Counted from the stretch's first letter, positions 44,433-53,225 are shown. The stretch is DNA of 64,000 bases from Streptosporangium roseum DSM 43021 (GCF_000024865.1 NC_013595.1:1798001-1862000); one strand, 5' to 3'. Notes: generated from the sequence alone by a model not told the origin. Numbers and translations: made by a program.

Positions 44433-44849
44433 ATGCTCACGATCTCCCGGGAACTGGTTGACAAGATCATCGCGCACGCCCGGGCCGACCACCCGGACGA
44501 GGCCTGTGGCGTGATCGCCGGGCCGGTCGGCTCCGACTCCCCCGAGCGGTTCGTCGCGATGGAGAACGCCGAGCGGTCGCCCACCTTCTACCGCTTCGAC
44601 TCGATGGAACAGCTCCGGGTCTGGCGCGAGATGGACGACCGCGACGAGGAGCCGGTGGTCATCTACCACTCCCACACCGCGACCGAGGCCTACCCCTCGC
44701 GGACCGACATCAGCTACGCCTCCGAGCCGAACGCCCATTACGTGCTGGTCTCCACCCGCGAGGAGCTGGGCGAGGAGGCGGAGTTCCGCTCCTACCGGAT
44801 CGTCGACGGCGTGGTGTCCGAGGAAGAGGTGACGATCACCGCGGGGTGA
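44433..44849 (+). CDS. mec: JAMM/MPN+ metalloprotease (Mec-type)
   Basis: 138 residues with the full JAMM motif: Glu23 (PDEACG), His79-Ser80-His81, Ser89, Asp92 (HSHx7SxxD). Mycobacterial Mec cleaves the cysteine that is built on the sulfur carrier CysO, and related enzymes trim residues after the carrier's diglycine. Here the gene is followed by the carrier and CysM genes, so it acts in the same pathway. Confidence 0.94.
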   Translation: MLTISRELVDKIIAHARADHPDEACGVIAGPVGSDSPERFVAMENAERSPTFYRFDSMEQLRVWREMDDRDEEPVVIYHSHTATEAYPSRTDISYASEPNAHYVLVSTREELGEEAEFRSYRIVDGVVSEEEVTITAG

Positions 44850-44905
44850 CCGGCGTCCCAGTGGCCGATACGGCCGTGAGGGGAATCGTCCCCTTGGGTA
44901 AGCTG

Positions 44906-45049
44906 ATGACCATGTCGACCGTTGACCCGAGCCTGGAGGACGTCGTGCTCTCACGTACCGGCGCACCGGCCCGGCGCGCGGGTCTCGCGGCCGTGCAGAG
45001 CTTCCTGTTCGCGCACACCCCCTCCGTCGTCGTCTACGACTGTCGCTGA
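44906..45049 (+). CDS. Candidate small ORF / leader upstream of cysO
   Basis: 47 codons from ATG 44906 (the frame can also begin at GTG 44846, overlapping the mec stop). It ends in VVVYDCR, with Cys as the penultimate residue, and lies 86 bp upstream of cysO. A terminal Cys codon ahead of cysteine-biosynthesis genes is what a cysteine-responsive translational attenuator would look like, but this is inference and the peptide is not a known family I can name. Confidence 0.35.
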   Translation: MTMSTVDPSLEDVVLSRTGAPARRAGLAAVQSFLFAHTPSVVVYDCR

Positions 45050-45135
45050 CCGGCAGTTCTGGAATCCTCCCGTGCCCGCCGGTGTTCTGATCCGGGGGCG
45101 GCACTCCCATGACGACACAAGGAGATTGACCCGCG

Positions 45136-45414
45136 ATGGCCATCGAGGTTCGCATTCCGACCATCCTGCGCACCTACACCGACGGCGCCAAGGCCGTCGA
45201 CGCCAAGGGCGCGACGCTCGACGAGCTGATCGGCGACCTGGAGTCCCGGCACCCCGGGCTCAAGGACCGTCTCATCGACAAGGGCGCGCTGCGCCGCTTC
45301 GTCAACGTGTACCTGAACGACGAGGACGTCCGTTTCCTGGGCGGTCTGGAGACCCCGCTCTCCGACGGTGACACGGTCACCGTCCTGCCGGCCGTGGCCG
45401 GCGGCTCCCGCTAG
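45136..45414 (+). CDS. cysO: MoaD/ThiS-family sulfur carrier protein, CysO-like
   Basis: 92 residues of the ubiquitin-like fold: EVRIPTILRTYTDGAKAV, LESRHPGLKDRL, RRFVNVYLNDEDVRFLGG and the terminus LPAVAGGSR. Gly89-Gly90 is followed by Ser-Arg, so the carrier cannot be thiocarboxylated until the two residues are removed, probably by the JAMM protease encoded upstream. It donates sulfide to CysM. RBS AGGAGA precedes ATG 45136. Confidence 0.94.
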   Translation: MAIEVRIPTILRTYTDGAKAVDAKGATLDELIGDLESRHPGLKDRLIDKGALRRFVNVYLNDEDVRFLGGLETPLSDGDTVTVLPAVAGGSR

Positions 45415-45498
45415 AGGCGCGGCGCCGCCGCGCCCCGACCGGCCGGCGGCGCCCGCCGACGTTCCTTGTCTGCTGACACGAGGCGGAAGCCGTACACC

Positions 45499-46446
45499 AT
45501 GCGCTTTGACTCACTGATCGACTCCGTAGGCCGCACCCCCCTGGTCGGCCTGCCCCGGCTGTCCCCGTCGGAGGACGTGCGGATCTGGGCCAAGCTGGAG
45601 GACCGCAACCCGACCGGCTCGATCAAGGACCGCCCGGCGCTGTGGATGATCGAGCAGGCGGAGAAGGACGGCCTTCTCCGGCCCGGCTGCACGATCCTCG
45701 AACCCACGAGCGGCAACACGGGCATCTCGCTGGCGATGTCCGCCGGCCTCAAGGGCTACAAGCTGATCTGCGTGATGCCGGAGAACACCTCGGAGGAGCG
45801 CCGCCAGCTCCTGCGGATGTGGGGAGCGGAGATCATCTCCTCCCCGGCGGCCGGCGGCTCCAACGAGGCGGTCCGGGTCGCCAAGGGTCTGGCCGCGGAG
45901 AACCCCGACTGGGTGATGCTCTACCAGTACGGCAACCCGGCCAACTGGCGCTCCCACTACGAGACGACGGGTCCGGAGATCCTTGAGGACCTGCCGTCGG
46001 TCACCCACTTCGTGGCGGGCCTCGGCACCACCGGCACCCTGATGGGCGTCGGCCGGTTCCTGCGCGAGCGCGTCCCCGGCGTGAGCATCGTGGCCGCCGA
46101 GCCCCGCTACGGCGAGCTGGTCTACGGCCTGCGCAACGTGGACGAGGGCTTCATCCCGGAGCTCTACGACCCCGACGTGCTGACCACCCGCTTCTCCGTC
46201 TCCTCCGGCGACGCGCTCCGTCGCACGAGAGAGCTGCTGGCCGCCGAGGGCATCTTCGCCGGAGTCTCCACCGGGGCCGCCCTGCACGCCGCGCTCGGCA
46301 TGGCGGCCAAGGCCGTCAAGGCCGGGGAGCGGGCCGACATCGCTTTCGTGGTGGCGGACGGCGGCTGGAAATACCTGTCCACCGGCGCCTACGAGGGGAC
46401 CCTGGACGAGGCCGAGGAGCGGCTCGAAGGCCAGCTCTGGGCGTAG
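45499..46446 (+). CDS. cysM: PLP-dependent cysteine synthase (CysM-type)
   Basis: 315 residues: the PLP Lys43 in NPTGSIKDRPA, phosphate loop in PTSGNTGIS, GLGTTGTLMGVGRFLRE, and STGAA near the C-terminus, with the SSGDA motif. With the CysO-JAMM neighbours it should make cysteine from O-phosphoserine using protein-bound sulfide, as in Mycobacterium. ATG 45499 begins at the conserved MRFDSLIDSVGRTP; the 84-bp gap from cysO contains an upstream in-frame start at 45466. Confidence 0.95.
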   Translation: MRFDSLIDSVGRTPLVGLPRLSPSEDVRIWAKLEDRNPTGSIKDRPALWMIEQAEKDGLLRPGCTILEPTSGNTGISLAMSAGLKGYKLICVMPENTSEERRQLLRMWGAEIISSPAAGGSNEAVRVAKGLAAENPDWVMLYQYGNPANWRSHYETTGPEILEDLPSVTHFVAGLGTTGTLMGVGRFLRERVPGVSIVAAEPRYGELVYGLRNVDEGFIPELYDPDVLTTRFSVSSGDALRRTRELLAAEGIFAGVSTGAALHAALGMAAKAVKAGERADIAFVVADGGWKYLSTGAYEGTLDEAEERLEGQLWA

Positions 46447-46472
46447 GCGGAGAGCCGGGGAAGACGAGGAAA

Positions 46473-46497
46473 GCGGGCACCCCACCGGGGCGCCCGC
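46473..46497. terminator. Terminator after cysM
   Basis: Stem GCGGGC-A-CCCC / GGGG-C-GCCCGC with one mismatch and a 3-nt loop, followed by a T-containing stretch, between the convergent cysM and DUF3352 genes. Confidence 0.75.
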
Positions 46498-46543
46498 CTT
46501 CTCCGTCCGTGTCCGGCCGGGGACGGTGCCCGGCCGGGGTGAA

Positions 46544-48400
46544 TCAGTCGAACAGCACTCGCAGGGAGAAGGAGGCGTCCGTACCGGACTGCGTTCCGCT
46601 GATCCCTACGGCGCGCAGCTGCTGGAGGTTGGCCTTGTCGTCACCCTGCAGGCTCTCCAGGTAGAACTTCTCGACCTTGTTGAGGTCGACGTAGGCGGCG
46701 AAGGTCGCCGCGCCGGCGTCGGGGATCGCGAGGTTGAACGTCTCGTCGTCGGCCAGGCTGCCGTCCTTGGCGAGTTCGGCGGCGTACTCCTGCGAGCTGG
46801 CCAGGACGAAGGTGCCGTCACCGGGGACCTTGGCGAGCTGCGGGACCGCGGTGCCCGAGTCGGCGAGGAACTTCTCGATCTTGCCGACGACCTCCTGCGC
46901 CTTGGCCGGGTCGGTGGTGATCCGGGCCCCGAACTTGGGCTGGTCGCCGTCGAGGCCGTTGGCGTCCACCGCCAGGGTGAGGTTCTTGCCGAGCATCGTC
47001 GCCAGGTCGGCGGGGAGCGCCAGCCCGTACTTCTGCTGGGCCTGGTCGGCGAACTGCTGGAAGCTCCCGCCGCCGCCGGCCTGGTCGGCCGACTTCATGA
47101 TCTGGGCCCACTGCTTGCCGATCACGTCGCCGAGACCGGAGATCGAGATCGCGCCGGCGGTGGAGACCGGGAGCTGGCCGATCCTGGAGGGCTCGGGCTC
47201 GCCCATGCCCTCCAGGGCCTTCGCCCCGCGGCTGATGCCGGCCAGTTCGACGTACTGGCCGTCGAAGCGGAGCGCGCCGGCCACGCGGACGTTCTTGATC
47301 TGCGCGAGGGTGGCGGGGTCCTGGGGGGCGATCTCGGAGGCGAGGTCCGCGAGCTTGCCCGCGTCCATCCAGAAGGAGAGCACGCCGGTCTCACCCAGGG
47401 CGCTCAGGTCGTCGGAGAAGTTGGCGTTGTCGGACAGGGGCGCCGCCTTGGCGGCCTGGTCGGCCTCCGCCTGGGTGGCGGTGAGCAGCGCGTAGTCCTC
47501 GCGGAACGCGATGCCGTACTTCTCCCCGTCCATCAGCTTGGCGATTCCCGCCTTCGCCTTGGCCTCGTCGGTCACCTGGACGGCGACCACGAAGCCGGGC
47601 TCGGCACCGCGCTTGGCCGGGGTGAGCGCGGCCATGCCGATGCGGTCGCCGAGCCACGGCTGGACATCGGCGGCGTAGTCCACCTTGTCGAAGCCGCTCT
47701 TCTTGGCCTGGTCGAAGAAGGCCTTGCGCGGGTCGTCGCCGGTGAAGGAGTCCTTGGTGACGGTGAACTTCCGGGCGATGCTGAACAGCGCCAGCTTCTG
47801 GTTGGCCGCCGGGTCGAAGTCGAGGCGCGCGTAGCCGATGGCGTTGCCGGGCAGCACGTCGTGCGGCTGGGTGCCACCGCCGCTGAGCAGGTTGACCGCG
47901 AAGGCGCCGCCGCCGCCCACGAGGACGACGACCAGGGCGGCGATCACCGCGATCAGCCAGCCCTTGCCGCCCTTGCGGGCGGGCGGGGTCGGCTGTCCCG
48001 TGCCGAGGAAATCGGGGCCCTGCTGCTGCCAGCCGGGCTGCTGGCCGTAGTTCTGCTGCTGGTAGCCCTGCTGCTGCTGGTAGCCGGGCTGGGCCTGCTG
48101 GTAACCCTGCTGGCCCTGCTGCTGGTAGCCGGGGTAGCCCTGCTGGCCCTGCTGCTGGCCGTAGTTCGGCGGCTGCTGCTGGTAGCCGGGCTGGCCCTGC
48201 TGGCCGTAGTTCTGCTGTGGGTATCCGGGCTGCTGCGGGTAGCCGGGCTGTCCCTGCTGCGGGTAACCACCCTGCTGGGGGTGGCCCTGGGCGTGCGGTT
48301 GACTGTTCTGCTGCGCACCCTCGTTCCAACGGTAGGCGATCGTCCTGTCAGGCTGCTGGCCTGGCGTAGGCGACTGGTCGGGGGGATTGTTGGCAGGCAT
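46544..48400 (-). CDS. DUF3352 membrane-anchored protein with prion-like N-terminus
   Basis: 618 residues. Residues about 1-130 are Gln/Gly/Tyr/Pro rich with repeats such as GYPQQ, GYQQQ and NYGQQ; one membrane helix (about 147-170, WLIAVIAALVVVLVGGGGAF) follows; the remaining 440 residues are the extracellular DUF3352 domain (PHDVLPGNAIGYARLDFDPAANQK at its start). The function of DUF3352 is unknown. GTG 48406 is an alternative start. A 7-bp hairpin lies 18-38 bp upstream of the start. Confidence 0.88.
   Translation of the reverse strand: MPANNPPDQSPTPGQQPDRTIAYRWNEGAQQNSQPHAQGHPQQGGYPQQGQPGYPQQPGYPQQNYGQQGQPGYQQQPPNYGQQQGQQGYPGYQQQGQQGYQQAQPGYQQQQGYQQQNYGQQPGWQQQGPDFLGTGQPTPPARKGGKGWLIAVIAALVVVLVGGGGAFAVNLLSGGGTQPHDVLPGNAIGYARLDFDPAANQKLALFSIARKFTVTKDSFTGDDPRKAFFDQAKKSGFDKVDYAADVQPWLGDRIGMAALTPAKRGAEPGFVVAVQVTDEAKAKAGIAKLMDGEKYGIAFREDYALLTATQAEADQAAKAAPLSDNANFSDDLSALGETGVLSFWMDAGKLADLASEIAPQDPATLAQIKNVRVAGALRFDGQYVELAGISRGAKALEGMGEPEPSRIGQLPVSTAGAISISGLGDVIGKQWAQIMKSADQAGGGGSFQQFADQAQQKYGLALPADLATMLGKNLTLAVDANGLDGDQPKFGARITTDPAKAQEVVGKIEKFLADSGTAVPQLAKVPGDGTFVLASSQEYAAELAKDGSLADDETFNLAIPDAGAATFAAYVDLNKVEKFYLESLQGDDKANLQQLRAVGISGTQSGTDASFSLRVLFD
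48010..48330 (-). repeat. Gln/Gly/Tyr-rich repeat tract
   Basis: Degenerate 15-24 bp units reading CTGCTGCTGGTAGCC and related on the + strand encode the prion-like segment of the DUF3352 protein. Copy number could vary by slippage. Confidence 0.75.
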
Positions 48401-48417
48401 GCTCACTCACAATGTGG

Positions 48418-48438
48418 ACTTCTCGGATATAGAGAAGT
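48418..48438. promoter_or_regulatory. Hairpin upstream of the DUF3352 gene
   Basis: ACTTCTC / GAGAAGT with a 7-nt loop, 18 bp before the ATG at 48400, inside an AT-richer patch. An operator or a 5' UTR structure; no regulator can be named. Confidence 0.4.
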
Positions 48439-48503
48439 TAGTGCACATTGGTAGCAGGCGGCTTGCATTGAACTAACCAGGAGATTGCTCTGTCCAAGGG
48501 GAA

Positions 48504-48839
48504 TCAGACCCGTTCCAGCGTTTTGACGGGTTTCCTCAGCATGATCTCGCCGTTGCCGGTGGAGGCCACCGCGTCCCACGAGACGAGGCTGCTGCCGGTG
48601 TAGAGCACCCGGAACACCATCTTGAACAGCCAGCTCGTCCGGTTGTCCGGGTCACGGGTGAGCCCCAGCATCACCGGAGCCCGCCGGTGCGAGACGACCA
48701 GGCCGGAGACCGTGAACTGCTGCTGCATGCCGAAGTTGCCCCTGCGGTTCCTCGTCATCCGGACGTCCACCACCTGCCCCACCCATACACCCTCCGAATC
48801 CCACACCGACTGACCGATGAGGTCACCGACTCCCGCCAT
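48504..48839 (-). CDS. PRC-barrel-like small protein
   Basis: 111 residues. The start GDLIGQSVWDSEGVWVGQVVDVRMTRNRRGNFGMQQ resembles a PRC-barrel, a small beta domain of ribosome-maturation and photosynthesis proteins; the remainder SGLVVSHRRAPVMLGLTRDPDNR and a hydrophobic WLFKMVFRVLYTG segment are less clear. Cytoplasmic. Divergent from the thioesterase gene, downstream of which murI follows. Confidence 0.7.
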   Translation of the reverse strand: MAGVGDLIGQSVWDSEGVWVGQVVDVRMTRNRRGNFGMQQQFTVSGLVVSHRRAPVMLGLTRDPDNRTSWLFKMVFRVLYTGSSLVSWDAVASTGNGEIMLRKPVKTLERV

Positions 48840-48990
48840 CCCGACCTCCTGCGAAACCCCCGGAAAATGGTTATCAGTCTTTCAGTGGAATCACGTTTTC
48901 CCAGGTAGCGGCACGCACTGGAGGTCAGTGAGGCGCGAACGGCGCGGACTGGGTAAAGTGAGCGCTCTAGAACAAGGTTCGGGAGTGTGG

Positions 48991-49782
48991 ATGACGAAGT
49001 TCGACGAGGCGACACAGGCCATCCGGGTGGACGAGACCACCTATGACGTGTGTCTGGACCCCGGATACTCGATCGGCGGGCCGCTCAACGGCGGATACCT
49101 GATGGCCGTGCTCCTGCGCGCCGTCGTGGACGCCTCGCCGCACGACCACCCGGTGACCACCAGCGCGCAGTTCCTGCGCGCCCCTCGGCCCGGCCCCGCC
49201 CGGGTCCGGCTGGAGCAGATCAAAGCCGGTCGCACCGCGGCGATGACCAGGGCGACCCTGATCCAGGACGACACCTCCTTCATCGAGACCCTCGTCACGA
49301 CGGCGACCCTGGGCGACGTCGCCCCCGACTGGACGGACCGCCCCTCGGCGGACATGCCGCCCGTCGAACGGTGCGTCGTGCTGCCCGCCCCCAAGCCCGA
49401 GTCGAACATGACGCTCAACGCGCAGATGGAGATGGCGTTCGACCCGCCCACCATCGGCTGGCTCGACGGCAACCCCACCGGCCGGCCCGAGGCCCGCGCC
49501 TACTTCCGGATGGCCGAGCCGCAGGACCCCGACCCCTACGTGCTGGCGCTGGCCGTGGATGCCCTGCCGCCGGTGGTCTTCTCCGCCGGTGCCCGCGGCT
49601 GGGCCCCGACCGTGGATCTCACCTGGCACCTGCGCGCCCTGCCCGCCCCCGGCTGGCTCACCCTGCTCGGCAGCGGCCGGATGATCAGTGACGGCTGGTT
49701 CGACGAGGAGGTCGAGGTCTGGGACTCCGCCGGCCGTCTGGTGGCCCAGTCCCGCCAGCTCGCCCGGGTGGGCAGAGGCTGA
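48991..49782 (+). CDS. Acyl-CoA thioesterase family protein
   Basis: 263 residues with a double hot-dog layout: YDVCLDPGYSIGGPLNGGYLMAVLLRAVVDASPHDHPVTTSAQFLRAPRPGPARV (first domain) and GARGWAPTVDLTWHLRALPAPGWLTLLGSGRMISDGWFDEEVEVWD (second domain). It hydrolyses acyl-CoA thioesters, substrate unknown. ATG 48991 follows GGGAG by 6 nt. Confidence 0.88.
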   Translation: MTKFDEATQAIRVDETTYDVCLDPGYSIGGPLNGGYLMAVLLRAVVDASPHDHPVTTSAQFLRAPRPGPARVRLEQIKAGRTAAMTRATLIQDDTSFIETLVTTATLGDVAPDWTDRPSADMPPVERCVVLPAPKPESNMTLNAQMEMAFDPPTIGWLDGNPTGRPEARAYFRMAEPQDPDPYVLALAVDALPPVVFSAGARGWAPTVDLTWHLRALPAPGWLTLLGSGRMISDGWFDEEVEVWDSAGRLVAQSRQLARVGRG

Positions 49783-49836
49783 GCCACGAATCAGCGGTGT
49801 GAGGATTCTTACCGTGAGCGGTCGTCCCAGGTCGCC

Positions 49837-49842
49837 TAACCT
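49837..49842 (+). promoter_or_regulatory. -10-like box for a leaderless murI transcript
   Basis: TAACCT centred about 11 bp before the GTG of murI, which would put the transcription start at or next to the start codon. Common in actinobacteria. Confidence 0.35.
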
Positions 49843-49850
49843 TGGGAACC

Positions 49851-50672
49851 GTGTCGCAAGCGAGTATCGGAATCTTTGACAGCGGTGTGGGCGGCCTCAC
49901 GGTGGCCAGGGCGATCATCGATCAGCTGCCCAATGAATCGATCTTCTATGTGGCCGACACGGCGCGGCAGCCGTACGGCCCCAAGTCCATCGCGCAGGTC
50001 CGCGCCTACGCGCTGGAGGTGATGGACCACCTCGTCGAGCACGACGTCAAGATGCTGGTGATCGCGTGCAACAGCGCCAGCGCGGCGGTGCTGCGGGACG
50101 CGCGCGAACGCTATGACGTGCCGGTCGTCGAGGTGATCCAGCCGGCGGCGCGCCGGGCCGTGCAGGCCACCCGCAACGGCCGGGTCGGGGTGATAGGGAC
50201 CCGGGCCACCATCGAGTCGATGGCCTACCACGACGCGTTCGCCGCCGCCCCCGACGTCATGCTGACCGGGGTGGCGGCGCCCCGGCTGGTGGAGTTCGTG
50301 GAACGCGGGGAGACGATGAGCGAGGAGCTCATCGAGGTCATCCGCGGCTACATGGGGCCGGTGCTGCGCGACGGGTGCGACACGCTGATCCTGGGGTGCA
50401 CGCACTACCCGCTGCTCACCGCCCCCATCTCCTACGTCGCCGGAGACGGCGTCACGCTGGTCTCCAGCGCCGACGAGACCGCCAAGGACGTCTACCGCAT
50501 CCTGCACGACCGGGGCCTGGCCGCGGCGGGCGGCACCCCCCGCCACCGGTTCGGCGCCACCGGCGACACCGTCCTGTTCGAGCAGCTCGGCCGGCGCTTC
50601 CTCGGACCGGAGATCCAGGCGGTCGAGCTCGCACCGGTGGGCGACGTCCCCGGCAACGGGCAGCGTCCGTGA
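49851..50672 (+). CDS. murI: Glutamate racemase
   Basis: 273 residues: IGIFDSGVGGLTVARAI, VADTARQPYG, VIACNSASAA with the first catalytic Cys, VIGTRATIES, and LILGCTHYPLL with the second. It supplies D-glutamate for peptidoglycan. GTG 49851 is chosen; a TAACCT box at 49837-49842 lies 8 nt upstream, so the transcript may be leaderless. First gene of a murI-MBL-rph-rdgB operon. Confidence 0.95.
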   Translation: MSQASIGIFDSGVGGLTVARAIIDQLPNESIFYVADTARQPYGPKSIAQVRAYALEVMDHLVEHDVKMLVIACNSASAAVLRDARERYDVPVVEVIQPAARRAVQATRNGRVGVIGTRATIESMAYHDAFAAAPDVMLTGVAAPRLVEFVERGETMSEELIEVIRGYMGPVLRDGCDTLILGCTHYPLLTAPISYVAGDGVTLVSSADETAKDVYRILHDRGLAAAGGTPRHRFGATGDTVLFEQLGRRFLGPEIQAVELAPVGDVPGNGQRP

Positions 50673-50751
50673 AGGCGGCGATCGCCGGCATCCGGGCCGT
50701 GACGTGCCGCATCGCAACCTGAGAAGGCAACGTAAGAAGGAGGAGGCCGCC

Positions 50752-51504
50752 GTGAAATTGACGATCATCGGGTGCTCTGGAAGCTTTCCCGGCCCGGACA
50801 GTCCCTCCTCCTGCTATCTGCTGGAGGCCGAGGGGTTCCGCATGCTGCTGGATTTCGGCAACGGCGCGCTGGGCGCGCTCCAGCGGCACATCGGCCTCTA
50901 CGACGTGGACGCCATCTGCCTGTCCCACCTGCACGCCGACCACTGCCTCGACCTCTGCCCCTACCATGTGGTCCGCACCTACTCCCCGCGTGGACCGCTC
51001 CCCAGAGTGCCGGTCCACGCCCCCGCCGACGCGCCCCGCCGCCTGGCCGCCGCCTACGGCATGCCCGACGAGCCGGGGCTTGAGACGGCCTTCGACTTCG
51101 CGCGGCTGACGCCGGGGGTGTTCGAGGTCGGCCCGTTCCAGGTGACGGCCGCGCGGATGAACCACCCGGTCGAGACCTACGGGTTCCGGGTCTCCTACGG
51201 CGGGCGCTCGGTGGCCTACTCGGGAGACACCGGCGAGTCCGCCGAGCTGGTCAAACTCGCCTCCGGAGCGGACGTGCTCCTGTGCGAGGCCTCCTTCCTG
51301 GAACGGCCCGGCCTCCCCGCCGGCCTGCACCTGACCGGCCGCCAGGCCGCCGAGCACGCGGCGAGGGCGGACGTGGGCACCCTGGTGCTGACCCACCTCG
51401 TGCCCTGGTACGACCGCGAGCAGATCCTCCAGGAGGCGTCCCTGGGAGGTTTCGGGGGACGGACCGAACTCGCGCGGAGTGGGGCCCTGTATGACCTAGG
51501 GTGA
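50752..51504 (+). CDS. MBL-fold metallo-hydrolase
   Basis: 250 residues: KLTIIGCSGSFPGPDSPSSCYL at the start, LLDFGNGALG, the metal motif LSHLHADHCLDL (HxHxDH), VAYSGDTGES with the bridging Asp, and LVLTHLVPW. It resembles the RNase Z/ElaC-like or phosphodiesterase side of the family; the role between murI and rph is conserved in actinobacteria but unknown. GTG 50752 has a strong AAGGAGG site. Confidence 0.92.
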   Translation: MKLTIIGCSGSFPGPDSPSSCYLLEAEGFRMLLDFGNGALGALQRHIGLYDVDAICLSHLHADHCLDLCPYHVVRTYSPRGPLPRVPVHAPADAPRRLAAAYGMPDEPGLETAFDFARLTPGVFEVGPFQVTAARMNHPVETYGFRVSYGGRSVAYSGDTGESAELVKLASGADVLLCEASFLERPGLPAGLHLTGRQAAEHAARADVGTLVLTHLVPWYDREQILQEASLGGFGGRTELARSGALYDLG

Positions 51505-51509
51505 GTTTC

Positions 51510-52226
51510 ATGGCCCGTGCAGATGGACGTTCTCCCGATCAGCTCCGCCCCGTCACCATCACCCGCGGCTGGCTCGCCCACGCCGAAGGATCGGTGCTCG
51601 TCGAGTTCGGCGGCACCAAGGTGCTCTGCGCCGCCTCCGTGCAGGACAGCGTGCCGCGCTGGCGCCGGGGGAGCGGCCAGGGCTGGGTCACCGCCGAGTA
51701 CGCCATGCTGCCCCGGGCCACGAACACCCGTAACGACCGGGAGTCGGTGCGCGGCAAGATCGGCGGCCGGACGCACGAGATCTCCCGCCTGATCGGCCGG
51801 TCCCTGCGGGCCTGCGTCGACTACAAGACCCTCGGCGAGAACTCGATCGTCATCGACTGCGACGTGCTCCAGGCCGACGGCGGCACCCGCACGGCCGCGA
51901 TCACCGGCGCCTACGTGGCGCTGGCCGACGCGGTCGCCTGGATGCGCGAGCGCAAGATGTGCAAGGGCGACCCGCTGATCGACTCGGTCTCGGCCGTGTC
52001 GGTCGGCGTCGTCGGTTCCACACCCCTGCTGGACCTGTGCTATACCGAGGACGTCGCCGCCGAGACGGACATGAACGTGGTGATGACCGGGAGCGGCGCG
52101 TTCGTGGAAGTGCAGGGCACGGCCGAGGGCAAGCCGTTCGACCGCGGCGCCCTGGACGAGCTGCTCGACCTCGGTGTCGCCGGGTGCGCGGAGCTCACCC
52201 GCCTTCAGCGGGAGACGCTGGCGTGA
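51510..52226 (+). CDS. rph: Ribonuclease PH
   Basis: 238 residues: RADGRSPDQLRPVTITRGW, GSVLVEFGGTKVLCAASV, GWVTAEYAMLPRATNTRNDRES, RLIGRSLRACVDYKTLGENSIVIDCDVLQADGGTRTAAITGAYVAL, all canonical. It trims the 3' end of tRNA precursors by phosphorolysis. It starts 5 nt after the MBL stop and its stop overlaps rdgB as GTGA. Confidence 0.96.
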   Translation: MARADGRSPDQLRPVTITRGWLAHAEGSVLVEFGGTKVLCAASVQDSVPRWRRGSGQGWVTAEYAMLPRATNTRNDRESVRGKIGGRTHEISRLIGRSLRACVDYKTLGENSIVIDCDVLQADGGTRTAAITGAYVALADAVAWMRERKMCKGDPLIDSVSAVSVGVVGSTPLLDLCYTEDVAAETDMNVVMTGSGAFVEVQGTAEGKPFDRGALDELLDLGVAGCAELTRLQRETLA

Positions 52227-52861
52227 GCGCGGAGCCGACCGGCCGCCCCGGCGTGCCCGCCGACCGGGTGGTCCTGGCCACCCGCAACATGGGAAAGATC
52301 GTCGAGCTCCGTCGCATCCTCGCCGACGCCTCGGTGCCGGTGGAGATCGTCGGGCTGGAGGAGTTCCCCGAGATCGGCGACGTCGCCGAGACCGGCCTGA
52401 CCTTCGCCGCGAACGCCCTGCTCAAGGCGCACGCCGTCGCCCAGGCGTCAGGCCTGCCCGCGATCGCCGACGACTCGGGCCTGTGCGTCGACGCACTGAA
52501 CGGCATGCCGGGCATCTTCTCGGCCCGCTGGTCCGGCAGGCACGGCGACGACCGGGCGAACCTGGAGCTGCTGCTCGCACAGGTGTCCGACGTGCCGCGC
52601 GAGCACCGTGGCGCCCACTTCGCGTGTGCCGCGGCGCTGGCCCTGCCCTCAGGCCAGGAGCGCGTCGCCGAGGGGTCCCTGCACGGCCTGATCATCGACG
52701 CGCCACGCGGGACCAACGGCTTCGGCTACGATCCGATCTTCCTGCCCGACGGGGAGAGCCGGACGACCGCCGAGCTGTCGGCGCAGGAGAAGGACGCCAT
52801 CAGCCACCGGGGCCGCGCCTTCCGCGCCCTGGCGCCCATCCTCGCCGAAGTGATCTCCTAA
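52223..52861 (+). CDS. rdgB: Non-canonical purine NTP pyrophosphatase (RdgB/HAM1)
   Basis: 212 residues: VVLATRNMGKIVELRRIL, DVAETGLTFAANALLKAHAVA, AIADDSGLCVDALNGMPGIFSARWSGRHGDD, GTNGFGYDPIFLPDG and AISHRGRAFRAL. It hydrolyses ITP, dITP and XTP to keep them out of nucleic acids. GTG start overlaps the rph stop. Last gene of the murI operon. Confidence 0.95.
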   Translation: MSAEPTGRPGVPADRVVLATRNMGKIVELRRILADASVPVEIVGLEEFPEIGDVAETGLTFAANALLKAHAVAQASGLPAIADDSGLCVDALNGMPGIFSARWSGRHGDDRANLELLLAQVSDVPREHRGAHFACAAALALPSGQERVAEGSLHGLIIDAPRGTNGFGYDPIFLPDGESRTTAELSAQEKDAISHRGRAFRALAPILAEVIS

Positions 52862-53225
52862 CGGGCCCTGAGAGCTGGGAGAACGGCGACAGCCGGGGAG
52901 CTTCCGGTGGACCGGGACGGCCGGCGTGGGGAGTCCGGCTGCTCCGTGGAGCGATCGGCGCTTCGCCGTCAGGCCTCGGCTACCGGCGAGCGGCGGGATA
53001 GCATGATCCAGGCACGGGAGGTGCCGCGCGCGGTCTTCGACCGGAATCGGCGCGCTCGGAGACGATCAGCACGGAGCCGAGTTGGAGAAGGCGGAGCCCG
53101 GCGTCGGAGACGGGATCTTCGGCGCCTGTGTCGAGGAGCCGGACGGCGCCGTCACCGGGCTCCGCACCGGCGCCGGGAGACGCCGGCGGGCCGATCACCT
53201 CGGTGACAGCTGCGGCTGATAACCC
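52862..53225 (+). other. 364-bp gap upstream of the ADP-ribosyltransferase toxin gene
   Basis: No gene is convincing. A frame open from about 53006 to 53214 has no usable start codon. GCTGGGAGAACGGC at 52874-52887 recurs exactly at 56399-56412 on the far side of the toxin locus. The promoter of the toxin gene is probably here but no consensus is visible. Confidence 0.6.

Noticed and set aside
53006..53214. Open frame with plausible composition upstream of the toxin gene
   Set aside because: It lacks ATG/GTG and has only one internal TTG; no ribosome site or homology.
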